Part shown: positions 54,679 to 63,423 of the stretch, one piece after another
Position numbering within the stretch: position 1 is the first letter of the stretch
How the letters are laid out: every line of letters starts with the position of its first letter
NCBI GenBank assembly: GCA_029261835.1
Contig: JAJDAO010000021.1
Span: forward strand, 1-64,000
DNA: 64,000 nt
From: Deltaproteobacteria bacterium
Lineage (GTDB): Bacteria > Myxococcota_A > UBA9160 > UBA4427
Reading direction: 5' to 3'
Position numbers and translations under genes: made by a program
The notes under the pieces: model-generated
Told to the model about the DNA's origin: nothing
What the model saw: only the letters and a program-made list of their open reading frames with translations
Database searches by the model: none

Positions 54679-55638
54679 ATGCGCAGCGCTTCCGACGAAC
54701 TCCAGCGGATCTTCAAGACGCTCTCCGACCCAACTCGGATGCGGATCCTGCGCCTGCTCGAGAGCGAGGAGCTCGTGGTGCAAGAGCTGATGGAAGTGCT
54801 CGGCATGGCCCAGTCGCGGGTCTCGCGGCACCTGGCGATTCTACGGGAGGCCGGGCTGCTACTCGATCGGCGTGATGGAACCTACGTCTCCTATCGCTTC
54901 GTGCCCCCGGCCGCGGGCCCGTGGCGCGAGGGCTGGGCGCTGGTCAAGAAGAACCTCGCGCACGATTCGACTGCCGAACGCGACAGCGCCATGCTCAGGC
55001 GCGTGATCGACGTGCGCAGTGCTCACTCGCGCAGCTTCTTTGACGCGGTTGGACCGGAGTGGGATGCCCTGCGCAAGGTCTTCAACGACGACGCGCTGCG
55101 TGCCCGAGCCATCGACCGGCTGGTCGTCCCGGGCCTGCGCGTGGCGGACGTCGGCACCGGCACCGGGATTCTGGCCTGTGAACTCGCCCGGCTCGGGCTG
55201 GACGTGGTCGGCATCGATCACTCCGCCCGCATGCTCGAGGCGGCCAGGGCCAAGCTCGCGCCCGAGCGGTTCCCGCCCGGCGGCCAGGTTGAACTGCGGC
55301 GAGGCGAGGCGAACCGTATGCCACTCGACGATCAGGAGATGGACGCAGCCTTCGCCCACATGGTGCTCCACTACGCACCGTCACCTGCTGACGTCATCTG
55401 CGAGATGGCTCGCATCGTCAAGCCGGGCGGCGCGCTCGTGGTGGTCGACTTCGTGAAGCACAGCCACGAGTGGATGCGGCAGGAACTCGGTGTAGTCTGG
55501 CTGGGCTTCAGCGCCGACGAAGTGCTGGGCTGGTTCGAGAGTGCCGGTCTGCCGAATGTACACCTCGATGAGAGCGAGTCGCTCGCCCGAGATCGGGACC
55601 TGCCTGCGACGTTCATCGCCTCGGCACGTCGCCCGTAG
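54679..55638 (+). CDS. ArsR-family regulator fused to class I SAM-dependent methyltransferase
   Basis: 319 aa. Residues ~1-95 are an ArsR winged helix (IFKTLSDPTRMRILRLLE, QSRVSRHLAILREAGLL). Residues ~145-310 are a Rossmann methyltransferase (VADVGTGTGILACELA, VGIDHSARMLEAA, AFAHMVLHY, PGGALVVVDF). No metal-binding CVC motif is seen in the recognition helix. This fusion occurs in many proteobacteria, often near methionine/SAM genes. It starts 2 nt after gspN, so it is in the secretion operon without an obvious functional link. Confidence 0.9.
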   Translation: MRSASDELQRIFKTLSDPTRMRILRLLESEELVVQELMEVLGMAQSRVSRHLAILREAGLLLDRRDGTYVSYRFVPPAAGPWREGWALVKKNLAHDSTAERDSAMLRRVIDVRSAHSRSFFDAVGPEWDALRKVFNDDALRARAIDRLVVPGLRVADVGTGTGILACELARLGLDVVGIDHSARMLEAARAKLAPERFPPGGQVELRRGEANRMPLDDQEMDAAFAHMVLHYAPSPADVICEMARIVKPGGALVVVDFVKHSHEWMRQELGVVWLGFSADEVLGWFESAGLPNVHLDESESLARDRDLPATFIASARRP

Positions 55639-55663
55639 TCCGCATTGAGGAGACCGCTGTTCC

Positions 55664-56371
55664 GTGCCCCCGCTCCGCGCCGTTCTGTTCGACGTCACCG
55701 GTACACTGATCGAACCGGCTGAAGAGGTCGGGACCACCTACGCACGCGTCGCGGCTCAGTTTGGCGTCGAGCTACCGGCGTGGCGGCTCAGCGACGGATT
55801 CCAGCGCGTGTTGCGGCACGCGCCGCCCCGCGTGCCGCATAGCAGCGATCCCCGACAGATCGAGCGCAGTGAGCTCGCCTGGTGGCGAGAGCGGGTGCGA
55901 CAGACCTTCCAGGCGACTGACAGCACCGTACGCTTCAGTGACTTCGACGCCTTCTTCGCCCAGCTCTTTGGCGTCTTCGCGAGTGGCGAGGCCTGGCGCA
56001 TGCGCACCGGAGTGCCCGAGGCGCTACAGGAGATTCGCGCAGCCGGGCTCCTCACCGGGATCGTCTCGAACTTCGACTATCGCTTGCTAGAACTGCTCGA
56101 AAGCCTTGGAATAGTGAATCTTTTCGACGTCGTCATGTACCCGCATCGCTGCGGATCCGCCAAGCCGGAGCGCACCATATTTCTCGCCGCCCTCGGCGAA
56201 CTGGGCGTCGCGCCCGGCGACGCCATCTACGTCGGGCACGACCCGCACGACGACTTGGCGGCCGCACGGGACGCCGGCCTCCGCGCAGTCGATGTCGCGC
56301 AGCTCCAGACGCTGTCCGATCTCCCGGCACGACTCGAAGCGCTCGCTACCCTCCGAGCCCGACGTCCCTGA
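55664..56371 (+). CDS. HAD-superfamily hydrolase (subfamily IA)
   Basis: 235 aa, GTG start. Motif I is FDVTGTL (the second acid is Thr, as in HDHD3-like members), motif II is the Ser of IVSNFD, motif III the Lys of SAKPE, and motif IV is VGHDPHDD. A cap domain lies between motifs I and II. It is likely a phosphatase for a small phosphorylated metabolite; the DxT form may have modified activity. It lies 25 nt after the ArsR-methyltransferase gene. Confidence 0.88.
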   Translation: MPPLRAVLFDVTGTLIEPAEEVGTTYARVAAQFGVELPAWRLSDGFQRVLRHAPPRVPHSSDPRQIERSELAWWRERVRQTFQATDSTVRFSDFDAFFAQLFGVFASGEAWRMRTGVPEALQEIRAAGLLTGIVSNFDYRLLELLESLGIVNLFDVVMYPHRCGSAKPERTIFLAALGELGVAPGDAIYVGHDPHDDLAAARDAGLRAVDVAQLQTLSDLPARLEALATLRARRP

Positions 56372-56406
56372 CGGCGTCGCCGCCATACAGCAGGAGAGCC
56401 GTCCCC

Positions 56407-57879
56407 ATGAGCGCCCCCCGAGACGTCGATCCCGTGCGCACGGCCGATTCATCCCTCGCCTTCTTTCGGGACCGCTTCGACCTGGACGACTCCGGCCTGC
56501 AAGCCGCACTCGATACCGCGCTCGAGCGCGAAGTCGACTACGCCGACCTCTACTTCGAGTACAGCACGCAGGACTCGGTCTCCCTCGAAGAGGGAATCGT
56601 CAAGAGCGGCAGCCGCCACCTCGACCAGGGGGTCGGCGTGCGTGCGCTCAAGGGCGAGCGCCAGGGCTACGCCCACTCAGACGAGATCAGTATCGAAACC
56701 GCTCGCCTGGCCGCCGCCACCGCACGCACGATTTCGCAGCAGACCGGCGGTGCGACGACGGCCGTCGTGCGCGGCCACGGCAGTCAGCCGCACGACCTCT
56801 ACCCGGTCACGCAGGCGGCGACCGATCTCCCTGTCGAACGCAAAGTGGAGCTGCTCGGCGCCATCGACTGCTACGCGCGCGGCCTCGACTCGCGCGTGAA
56901 GCTGGTGATGGCCAGTGTCGTCTGCCAGCACCGTCACGTTCTCGTGGCGGGCAGCGACGGCACACTTGTTGGCGACATCCAGCCACTGGTGCGGCTCAAC
57001 ATCCAGGTGATTGCGGGCAAGGGCCAGCGGCGCGAGGTGGGGTACGAGGGCCGAGGGGGGCGCTACGAGCTCGAGCAATTGATGAATCCCGAAGTCTGGC
57101 AACGCATGGCCGACGAGGCTGTGCGGGTGGCGGTGCTCAACCTGGACGCGAAGCCCTGCCCGGCCGGCAGCATGGACGTGGTGCTCGGGCCCGGCTGGCC
57201 CGGCATCCTGCTTCACGAGGCGATCGGGCATGGGCTCGAGGGCGACTTCAACCGAAAGAAGACCTCGGCGTTCTCGGACCGCCTCGGCCAACGCGTCGCC
57301 GCGGAAGGTGTGACGGTGGTGGACGACGGAACGCTGCCGGCGGGTCGTGGATCGATCAACGTGGACGACGAGGGGACGCCCTCACGGCGCAACATCTTGA
57401 TCGAGAACGGCGTGCTCGTCGGCTACCTGCACGACCGCCTCAACGCGCGGCTGATGGGGATGAAACCCACCGGAAACGGTCGCCGCGAGAGCTATGCCCA
57501 TCTGCCGATTCCGCGCATGACGAACACCTTCATGCTGGCCGGCCAGGAGGACCCCGAAGACATCATACGCTCGGTCAAGCGTGGCCTGTACGCGGTTTCC
57601 TTTGGTGGAGGACAGGTCGACATCACCAGCGGAAAGTTCGTCTTCAGCATGAGCGAGGCCTACCACGTCGAAGACGGGCGGCTTGGCGCCCCGGTCAAGG
57701 GCGCCACGCTGATCGGCAACGGACCCGACGTCCTGACGCGCGTGACCCGTATCGGCAGCGACCTGCAAATCGACCCCGGCGTCGGCACCTGCGGCAAGGA
57801 CGGCCAGGGTGTGCCGGTGGGTGTCGGCCTGCCGACGACCCGCGTGGACGAACTGACGGTGGGAGGCACCGAGGGATGA
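56407..57879 (+). CDS. tldD: Metalloprotease TldD
   Basis: 490 aa. The zinc motif HExxxH appears as HEAIGHGLEGD, and the C-terminal part has the conserved GTPSRRNILIENG and SYAHLPIPRMTNTFM. With TldE it forms a heterodimeric protease that degrades unfolded peptides in a thread-in manner and matures some ribosomal peptides such as microcin B17. It overlaps tldE (ATGA). The first ~35 residues precede the usual start of the domain. Confidence 0.95.
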   Translation: MSAPRDVDPVRTADSSLAFFRDRFDLDDSGLQAALDTALEREVDYADLYFEYSTQDSVSLEEGIVKSGSRHLDQGVGVRALKGERQGYAHSDEISIETARLAAATARTISQQTGGATTAVVRGHGSQPHDLYPVTQAATDLPVERKVELLGAIDCYARGLDSRVKLVMASVVCQHRHVLVAGSDGTLVGDIQPLVRLNIQVIAGKGQRREVGYEGRGGRYELEQLMNPEVWQRMADEAVRVAVLNLDAKPCPAGSMDVVLGPGWPGILLHEAIGHGLEGDFNRKKTSAFSDRLGQRVAAEGVTVVDDGTLPAGRGSINVDDEGTPSRRNILIENGVLVGYLHDRLNARLMGMKPTGNGRRESYAHLPIPRMTNTFMLAGQEDPEDIIRSVKRGLYAVSFGGGQVDITSGKFVFSMSEAYHVEDGRLGAPVKGATLIGNGPDVLTRVTRIGSDLQIDPGVGTCGKDGQGVPVGVGLPTTRVDELTVGGTEG

Positions 57880-59237
57880 GCGAGGCTGGCGCGAACGCAT
57901 CGCGACGCGACACCGTCGTGCGAGCGCTAGAGCGCGCCCGCCGGGCCGGAGCCACCCAGGCGGACGCAACGCTCGTGCAGTCGGACTCCCACCAGGCGAA
58001 GGTACGTGGCGACGAGATCGACTTCGTCGTCCAGGCACAGGAGCGCCAGCTCTCCATTCGGGCCATGGTGGCCGATGGGACCGGGCTCTGCACCGCCATC
58101 ACGTCCACCTCGGACCTCTCGGCCAAGGCGGTCGACGACATGGCGGAACAGACCGTCGCGCTGGCGCGCGCGACCGCACCGGATCCACATGCGGGCCTGC
58201 CCGAGCAGGGCTTCGCACAGAGCATTCCCGACCTCTCGCTCTGCGACGCAGCCGACCGCAACGTCAGCGTCGAGGCACGCATCGAAGAGGCACGCCGGGC
58301 TGAGCAGGCCGCACGCGCCTTCGACGAGCGCATCGACAACTCGGAGGGAAGTCAGGCGAGCTCGGGCTTCTCCCGCATCGTCTACGGCAACAGCGCGGGC
58401 TTTGTCGGCGAGTACGACTCGGCCTCCCACTCGCTGTCGTGTGAGCCGCTGGCCCGTCAGGGCGACTCGATGCGACGCGACTACTGGTTCACCGTGGGCC
58501 GGAGATTGGCGGACCTCGAGGACGCGGCCGGTGTCGGGCGCCGGGCGGCCGAGCGAGCCATTCGCCGCCTCGGCGCCAGACGAGTCAAGACCTGCGAGGT
58601 GCCGGTGATCTTCGACGCCTTCACCGCGCCCAGCTTGATCGGGCATCTGGCCGCCTGCGTGAACGGCTACGCGGTGTATCGCGAGGCCAGCTTTCTCGCC
58701 ACACGCATGGGTGAAGCGATCGCCAGCGACATGGTCACGGTCATCGACGACGGCCGGCTACCCGGCGGCCTGGGCAGCAGGCCGTTCGATGGGGAGGGCC
58801 TCCCAACGCGCCGCAACGTGATCGTAGAGCGGGGTGTTCTCGCAAGCTGGCTGCTGGACAGCTATGCGGGCCGAAAGCTCGGCCTTGCCTCGACGGGCAG
58901 TGGCTCGAGTGGTGGCGGGGTGACGACAACGAACCTCTGGCTCGAGCCGGGCCATCAAACGCTCGAGGAGCTGATCGGCGACACCGCGCGTGGCTTGCTC
59001 GTGAGCGAGCTGATTGGCATGGGTTTCAATCCGGCCACCGGAGACTACTCCTGCGGCGCGGCCGGCGTCTGGATCGAGGGAAACGAACTCGTCCATCCGG
59101 TCGAGGAGATTACCATCGCCAGCAACCTGACTGACATGCTGCTGCAGATCGATGCCGTCGGCTCGGAGCTCGTCTGGCGCGGCCGCTCCGCCGCTCCGCC
59201 GCTGCGCATCGCCAACATGACGGTAGCCGGAGAATAG
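57876..59237 (+). CDS. pmbA: TldE/PmbA, non-catalytic partner of TldD
   Basis: 453 aa from the ATG at 57876, which overlaps the tldD stop. It has the PmbA layout (GSQASSGFSRIVYGNSAGFVGEY, PVIFDAFTAPSLIGHLAACV, GLPTRRNVIVERGVLASWLLD, TGDYSCGAAGVWIEG) and lacks the HExxxH site, as expected. The open frame extends far upstream in the tldD region but that part is out-of-frame shadow. Confidence 0.95.
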   Translation: MSEAGANASRRDTVVRALERARRAGATQADATLVQSDSHQAKVRGDEIDFVVQAQERQLSIRAMVADGTGLCTAITSTSDLSAKAVDDMAEQTVALARATAPDPHAGLPEQGFAQSIPDLSLCDAADRNVSVEARIEEARRAEQAARAFDERIDNSEGSQASSGFSRIVYGNSAGFVGEYDSASHSLSCEPLARQGDSMRRDYWFTVGRRLADLEDAAGVGRRAAERAIRRLGARRVKTCEVPVIFDAFTAPSLIGHLAACVNGYAVYREASFLATRMGEAIASDMVTVIDDGRLPGGLGSRPFDGEGLPTRRNVIVERGVLASWLLDSYAGRKLGLASTGSGSSGGGVTTTNLWLEPGHQTLEELIGDTARGLLVSELIGMGFNPATGDYSCGAAGVWIEGNELVHPVEEITIASNLTDMLLQIDAVGSELVWRGRSAAPPLRIANMTVAGE

Positions 59238-59240
59238 ACG

Positions 59241-60140
59241 ATGTCGCGCTCTAGCGGAGACGAATCGCCGCCGGTGATGATGGGTCTCGAGATGCCCGAC
59301 ATCGCCCACTGGTCCGAGCGGGTGATGGTCGCCCTCGGCAAGAACCCGAGCCCGTTCACCGGGCCGGGCACCAACACCTTCCTGATCGGAACCGGCGAAG
59401 AACGCATCCTGCTCGACACCGGTCACGGCCACAGCGAGTACTTGCCGGTCCTCGAGGCCGCTATGCAGCGCTCCGGCTGTCGCAGCATCCAGCAGATCCT
59501 TCTGACCCACGCTCATCCGGATCACATCGGCGGCGTGGGGGAGGTGCTCGAGCACGTCGGCAGCGTCACCGTCTGCAAGATGCCCTGGACCGAACACGAC
59601 GACTACTACCCCTTCGAGATTACGCCGCTGGCCGACGGTCAAGTGATCGAGACCGAGGGCGCCCGCCTGCGGGCGCTCCATACGCCCGGCCACGCGCCCG
59701 ACCACCTCTGCTTCTTGCTCGAAGAGGAGAACGCGCTCTTCACGGGCGACAACGTGCTGGGCGTCGGCACCACGGTCATTCCGGCCGAGAGCGGCGATCT
59801 CGGCGAATACATGCGCTCGCTGCGGAGACTCGTCGATCTCCGGCCCGGCCGTCTCTACCCGGGCCACGGCCCCTTGATCGCGCGGGGAGAGGAGAAGCTG
59901 CAGGAGTACATCGCCCACCGCCAACTACGGGAACAGCAGATTCTCGAGGCCATGCGGAGCGGCGCCGGGGAAGTGGCGGTGATGGTCGAGACGATCTACG
60001 CCGCCTACCCGCCGGCGCTCCATGCCGCTGCCGGTCAGTCGGTGGCGGCCCACCTGCTGAAGCTAGAGGCAGAAGGTCGCGTCACACGCGTGAGCGGAAC
60101 CTCTGGCCCGCCAACGAGTGTGCGCTGGAGCCTCGTGTGA
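59241..60140 (+). CDS. Metallo-beta-lactamase-fold hydrolase (LACTB2-like)
   Basis: 299 aa. The metal motif is THAHPDHIGG, with further ligands in LHTPGHAPDHL, LFTGDNVLG and YPGHGPLI. A C-terminal winged-helix-like domain (VETIYAAYPPALHAAAGQSVAAHLLKLEAEGRV) is typical of the LACTB2/glyoxalase II-like group, which includes endoribonucleases and thioesterases. It follows tldE by 3 nt and is the last plus-strand gene before the convergent mla cluster. Confidence 0.9.
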   Translation: MSRSSGDESPPVMMGLEMPDIAHWSERVMVALGKNPSPFTGPGTNTFLIGTGEERILLDTGHGHSEYLPVLEAAMQRSGCRSIQQILLTHAHPDHIGGVGEVLEHVGSVTVCKMPWTEHDDYYPFEITPLADGQVIETEGARLRALHTPGHAPDHLCFLLEEENALFTGDNVLGVGTTVIPAESGDLGEYMRSLRRLVDLRPGRLYPGHGPLIARGEEKLQEYIAHRQLREQQILEAMRSGAGEVAVMVETIYAAYPPALHAAAGQSVAAHLLKLEAEGRVTRVSGTSGPPTSVRWSLV

Positions 60141-60164
60141 GACGGAGCGGGCGGCGCGCCCAGC

Positions 60165-61106
60165 CTACTCCCCGCTCTCGCCAAGAGCCATCCGCACCAT
60201 GGAACGAACGACCAAGCTGCGGCGGGCACCGTTCAGCAAGGTCTGGAGTTCATCATAGACGGATGGATCATTGACGAGCAGCCCGATCGTGCCCTCGCCC
60301 CGATCGATCTTCTCCAGGATCGTATTGAGGCGAGCCCCAGCGGAGACCGTCTGCATCACGATGTCCTGATCAGCAGGTCGATCATAGATCAATGTGTGGA
60401 GAATCCCGTCTCCTCCGTTGATCTCACCGAGGATGTTCTCGAGCAGCGCCAGTGATCGCTCGACGCTCGCGATGCCCTCACCCCTGTACTCGTCATAGAT
60501 CAGCCGGTGAAGCAGACCCGGCCCCTCTTGCACGCGGATCATGATATCGCTGGCCACCGAAATCGCGCGGGCCGCGCGCCGACCTCCGCTCTCCTCGCTG
60601 AAGCTCTCCACGACCGCATTCAGGTTATTGGCGAGGTTCGCCACGTTGTCGAGCGCGCGACTGCCCTTTGCCACGGCGGTATTGATGTTGACCGGGCTCT
60701 GCGCCTTCAGCTCCGCGCCGACCGCGAGCATCGGCGCCTCCGCGGTACCCACGCTGATCTCCACGTAGCTGTCACCCAGAACCCCGATGGTACCGATGGT
60801 CGCCACCGAATCCGCTCGGATGCGATCTTGCACGTCGATGTCGATCCCCATACTGACCAGCACCGGACGCTCGCTCCCCACCGGCTCGAAACGGATGTCT
60901 TCGACGCGCCCCACCTCCTTGCCGGCCAGCCAAACCGGTGCGCCTGGCAGCAGCCCCTGCACATTCTGGAAGCGGGAGACCAGGCGATAGTGGATGGTGA
61001 AGATCCCGCGATCGGAGGTGAGCGAGACAATCGCGGCGGCCAAGGCCAGGACGCTCACGATCACGAAACTTCCGACTACCAAAGCGAGGCGTCCATCACG
61101 CTCCAT
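60165..61106 (-). CDS. mlaD: MlaD-family MCE protein of a phospholipid transport system
   Basis: 313 aa. One N-terminal membrane helix (LALVVGSFVIVSVLALAAAI) and an MCE domain (RFQNVQGLLPGAPVWLAGKEVGRV, GVLGDSYVEIS), followed by a long helical C-terminal part. It is longer than E. coli MlaD (~180 aa). MlaD forms a periplasmic hexamer on MlaE-MlaF that carries lipids between membranes. Start overlaps the mlaF end by 11 nt. Confidence 0.9.
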   Translation of the reverse strand: MERDGRLALVVGSFVIVSVLALAAAIVSLTSDRGIFTIHYRLVSRFQNVQGLLPGAPVWLAGKEVGRVEDIRFEPVGSERPVLVSMGIDIDVQDRIRADSVATIGTIGVLGDSYVEISVGTAEAPMLAVGAELKAQSPVNINTAVAKGSRALDNVANLANNLNAVVESFSEESGGRRAARAISVASDIMIRVQEGPGLLHRLIYDEYRGEGIASVERSLALLENILGEINGGDGILHTLIYDRPADQDIVMQTVSAGARLNTILEKIDRGEGTIGLLVNDPSVYDELQTLLNGARRSLVVRSMVRMALGESGE

Positions 61107-61929
61107 CAGTCCCCTCCTCTCCCTTGCCGAGCCACACGCTGTCCGCTTCCAGGTCGGCCCCGCCCGCTAGAAACTCGCGCACCTCCGGCTGCGTCGAACT
61201 CTGGATCTCTTCCACGCTGCCCTGCGCGACCAGCCGGCCGGCACGAAGCAGCGCCACACGGTCTGAAATGGCAAAACAGAGCTCCAGGTCATGGGTCACG
61301 ATGATCGAGGTCACCTGGAGCCGTTCGCGCAGCGAGACGATGAGCTGCCCAATGCGCTTGGCATTGGCCGGGTCGAGACCGGTGGTGGGCTCGTCGTACA
61401 GGATGGCGGTCGGCTCGAGCGCGATCGCACGCGCCACCCCCACACGCTTGCGCATGCCACCCGATAGCTCCGCCGGCATGTGATGCTCGATCCCCGTCAA
61501 GCCAACCGCCTCCAGACAGGCCGCCACCCGGCGCTCGATCTCCGCGCGTGACAGATCGAGGTGTTCACGCAGAGCGAAGGCGACATTGTCCAGCACCGTG
61601 AGTGAGTCGAACAGAGCCGATCCCTGAAAGACATAGCCGATGCGCTTGCGGACCTCGACCCACTGCCGCTCGGAGAGCTGCGTAACATCGCGCCCCTCGA
61701 CGTGAACGCGACCACTGTCCGCGATCAGCAGTCCGATGATGTGCTTGAGCATCACCGACTTGCCCGTACCCGATCCGCCCAGCAGCGTGAAGATCTCACC
61801 GCGTGGAATCGAGAGATCGATTCCGCGCAGCACGTGATTCGGACCGAACGACTTGTGCAGGTTCTCGAGACCGACGAAGACATCGTCGCCATTCACCGGC
61901 TCGACCCCTGAAAGCGCACTCGATCTCAT
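61096..61929 (-). CDS. mlaF: ABC transporter ATPase MlaF
   Basis: 277 aa. Walker A GGSGTGKS, Q-loop YVFQGSALFDSLTV, signature LSGGMRKRVGVARAI, Walker B ILYDEPTTGLDP and the H-loop THDLE are all present; the LSGGM form is typical of the Mla/Ttg2A group. It powers lipid transport with MlaE. It lies 10 nt after mlaE. Confidence 0.95.
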   Translation of the reverse strand: MRSSALSGVEPVNGDDVFVGLENLHKSFGPNHVLRGIDLSIPRGEIFTLLGGSGTGKSVMLKHIIGLLIADSGRVHVEGRDVTQLSERQWVEVRKRIGYVFQGSALFDSLTVLDNVAFALREHLDLSRAEIERRVAACLEAVGLTGIEHHMPAELSGGMRKRVGVARAIALEPTAILYDEPTTGLDPANAKRIGQLIVSLRERLQVTSIIVTHDLELCFAISDRVALLRAGRLVAQGSVEEIQSSTQPEVREFLAGGADLEADSVWLGKGEEGTDGA

Positions 61930-61939
61930 CGAACGCCTC

Positions 61940-62734
61940 TCATAGCAGCATCAGGATCTTGCTGAGGAAGAAGTCCGAGACCAGTACGGAAATCGACGAC
62001 ACGACAACCGCGCGAGTCGTAGAGATCCCCACGCCCACCGTCCCGCCGGTGGTTCGCAGTCCCATGTGGCAGCCGACCATCGTAATGGTCCAGCCGAAGA
62101 AGATGGTCTTCACCAGCCCGCTCATCAGGTTCTCCAACTCCACGACCCTGATAATGCTCTGGTAGTAGAAGTTCGCCCCAATGCCGTACTGGCTGGCAAT
62201 CAGCAAGCCACCAGCCATCCCGAGTATGTTGGCGAGCATCGCGAGCATGGGCAGCCCGAGGGTTCCGGCAATCACACGGGGCAGCACCAGCTTCTGGATT
62301 GGATCGGCTCCCATGGCGCGAATGGCATCCACCTGTTCCGTCACTGCCATCGACCCGAGCTCAGCGGTAATGCCGGCACCGACGCGTCCCGAGACCACGA
62401 GCGCGGTGAGCACCGGGCCGAGCTCGAGCACGAAGGCGAGGCCCACGAAGCTCCCCGTATAGGGCTTGGCGCCAAAGCGCGTCAACGACTCCGCCGTCTG
62501 CAGAGCCAGCACCATGCCGGTGAAGAGCGCCGTGATCGAAACGATCGTCGTGGAGCGAGCCGCGATCGACTCGAACTGCACGAAGACCTCACGCAACGGA
62601 AAGCCGCGACGCACGATTGCCCGTGGAGTCCGCAACGAGAGCAGCGTGAACTGTCCCACCTCATCGAGGATCGAGAGCACGCGGTTGCCCAGTCGCACGA
62701 TCGGTCCGTCGGCCACCCCAGCGATGCTCGTCAT
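61940..62734 (-). CDS. mlaE: Lipid transport permease MlaE
   Basis: 264 aa from ATG 62734. MlaE permease pattern: FVQFESIAARSTTIVSITALFTGMVLALQ, the conserved ELGPVLTALVVSGRVGAGITAELGSM followed by QVDAIRAMGADP, and C-terminal helices. Start overlaps the stop of the upstream unknown gene (ATGA). MlaA, MlaB and MlaC are not adjacent. Confidence 0.95.
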   Translation of the reverse strand: MTSIAGVADGPIVRLGNRVLSILDEVGQFTLLSLRTPRAIVRRGFPLREVFVQFESIAARSTTIVSITALFTGMVLALQTAESLTRFGAKPYTGSFVGLAFVLELGPVLTALVVSGRVGAGITAELGSMAVTEQVDAIRAMGADPIQKLVLPRVIAGTLGLPMLAMLANILGMAGGLLIASQYGIGANFYYQSIIRVVELENLMSGLVKTIFFGWTITMVGCHMGLRTTGGTVGVGISTTRAVVVSSISVLVSDFFLSKILMLL

Positions 62735-63321
62735 GGAGCGCTCTCTTCGCCGCCGTGCCCAGGGGCTCGCGACTCGAAGCTCGCCCACCAGCGGTCGAAT
62801 AGCGGCTCCACCGCGACAAAAGTGGCCGGCCGCGATGAGATCAGCACCCAGTCGAAGACACAGCCACCACCGACGAGGGTGACGGTCTTGATCCGCACGT
62901 CCTCCCCGTTCTCCACGGAATCCATCATCTGCCACCAGCCCTCGTTGCCGTGGTGGTCAAGACGACCCGCGGCCCGCGACTTGCGATCCGGGGTTCCGAT
63001 CATCAAGTGCCGGGCCAGCTGGCTCGGCGTAGCTCGGGTCTTGCGACAGCTCGAACTCATGCTGATTGCCGGCCCGGTGGCATGCCTGAAGGCCAGATCG
63101 GCCCCCTCCACGCGGATCGGCGACCAGTCGTCCTGGGAGTCTTCCTGCGGCGGGTGAGCGATGACATAGCCGACGCCGCGGTGCCCGTAGGAGGGCGTAC
63201 CCGCGCGATCGAGGATCACCAGATCACCCGCACAGCCAGGCGACGACCCGGACAGCAGCAGAACGAACAGTCCTGCCGCCATCATCGCACCCTGCGGCGT
63301 TCGCCCCCTTGCGGCCTGCAT
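62731..63321 (-). CDS. Secreted or lipid-anchored protein of unknown function coupled to mlaE
   Basis: 196 aa. An N-terminal signal (MMAAGLFVLLLSGSSPGCAG) suggests export; the Cys is in a poor lipobox, so lipoprotein status is uncertain. The mature part has LAFRHATGPAISMSSSCRK, GWWQMMDSVENGEDVRIKTV and GGGCVFDWVLIS, with two further Cys that could pair. Not recognised. The ATGA overlap with mlaE suggests a role in the lipid-transport system, such as the missing periplasmic or outer-membrane part, but it does not look like MlaA, MlaB or MlaC. Confidence 0.65.
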   Translation of the reverse strand: MQAARGRTPQGAMMAAGLFVLLLSGSSPGCAGDLVILDRAGTPSYGHRGVGYVIAHPPQEDSQDDWSPIRVEGADLAFRHATGPAISMSSSCRKTRATPSQLARHLMIGTPDRKSRAAGRLDHHGNEGWWQMMDSVENGEDVRIKTVTLVGGGCVFDWVLISSRPATFVAVEPLFDRWWASFESRAPGHGGEESAP

Positions 63322-63423
63322 CGGTCTCGAAAGCTACCCCAGTTTCAGCGCGACATGTGATTCTCGATGCGTGGTCCACACGACCTTGACGAGCGGGGCA
63401 CGCGCCGGTACCCCAACGCCGAC

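Noticed and set aside
56292..59237. Single 981-residue protein ending in TldE
   Set aside because: The first ~528 codons are an out-of-frame reading of tldD with Arg/Pro-rich composition; the real tldE starts at 57876.
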